Shown here: positions 13,807 to 13,912 of the stretch, piece by piece
Numbering within the stretch: the stretch's first letter is position 1
Layout of the letters: every line of letters starts with the position of its first letter
Assembly (NCBI GenBank): GCA_023392075.1
Contig: JAEVZU010000029.1
Span: forward strand, 1 to 13,912
Reading direction: 5' to 3'
Length of the DNA stretch: 13,912 nt
Source: Bacillota bacterium
GTDB lineage: Bacteria; Bacillota; Clostridia; Acetivibrionales; DSM-1351
Notes under the pieces: generated by a model
What the model was told of the DNA's origin: nothing
Seen by the model: the letters and a program-made list of their open reading frames with translations, nothing else
Database searches by the model: none
Program-made: the position numbers and the translations under genes

Positions 13807-13912
13807 TTAGATAGCTCTGGTAACTTTGTTTGAACGAAGACACCTTGTGCATATGTTAATTGATTTTGGTGTGCCATTATCAATTATCTTTATTTTTCTT
13901 ACATTAGGTTTC
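13807..13912 (-). CDS. rpmB: 50S ribosomal protein L28, C-terminal part (start outside the window)
   Basis: Reading the minus strand from 13911, 34 codons encode the C-terminal half of L28, with PNVRKIKI, NGTPKSINICTRCLRS and NKVTRAI before the TAA (13807-13809). The segment containing CTRCLRS...VTRA is characteristic of bacterial L28; the CxxC pair suggests the zinc-binding form, whose other two Cys would lie outside the window. The pairing with spoVM matches B. subtilis gene order. Confidence 0.93.
   Translation of the reverse strand, partial: KPNVRKIKIIDNGTPKSINICTRCLRSNKVTRAI

Overview
The window looks like chromosomal DNA of an endospore-forming, AT-rich, low-GC Gram-positive bacterium, most likely a Clostridia member. 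The Spo0A, SpoVM and ribosomal protein L28 sequences point there, and the overall gene style resembles Ruminiclostridium/Acetivibrio-type clostridia; genus placement is inference from memory, not a search. There is no sign of phage, insertion sequences, CRISPR, rRNA or tRNA.

Layout. (1) 1-737: the 3' part of spo0A, ending in a branched intrinsic terminator. (2) 946-4911: an OmpR-type response regulator, its membrane histidine kinase and an HtrA-type membrane serine protease, all on the plus strand and closed by a perfect 16-bp-stem terminator. The arrangement suggests an envelope or secretion stress unit comparable to CssRS-HtrA of Bacillus. (3) 4989-5196: an intergenic stretch with a second perfect 16-bp inverted repeat that has no T-tract and is unexplained. 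(4) 5197-8805: a tight run of a membrane GAF/HD-GYP c-di-GMP phosphodiesterase, glycogen synthase GlgA and endonuclease III Nth, with a 14-nt gap and then an 8-nt overlap. (5) 8913-12737: a large FtsA/actin-fold ATPase with an unusual C-terminal repeat region, then a membrane GAF/GGDEF diguanylate cyclase. (6) 12734-13417, minus strand: a membrane-anchored protein with a PsbP/Mog1-like domain whose stop codon overlaps that of the cyclase. (7) 13585-13656: a 23-codon gene recognisable as spoVM. (8) 13807-13912, minus strand: the C-terminal end of rpmB (ribosomal protein L28), sharing a bidirectional terminator with spoVM. The spoVM/rpmB convergent pair matches the known Bacillus subtilis arrangement.

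How it fits together. Sporulation genes sit at both ends (spo0A, spoVM). Between them are a stress-signalling and protease unit and a cluster that combines opposing c-di-GMP enzymes with glycogen storage, DNA base excision repair and an FtsA-like ATPase. The least conventional items are the FtsA-like protein, with four gapless 19-residue C-terminal repeats in place of an evident membrane-targeting helix, and the orphan perfect inverted repeat at 5025-5067. I did not find convincing evidence of a wholly new biological system.
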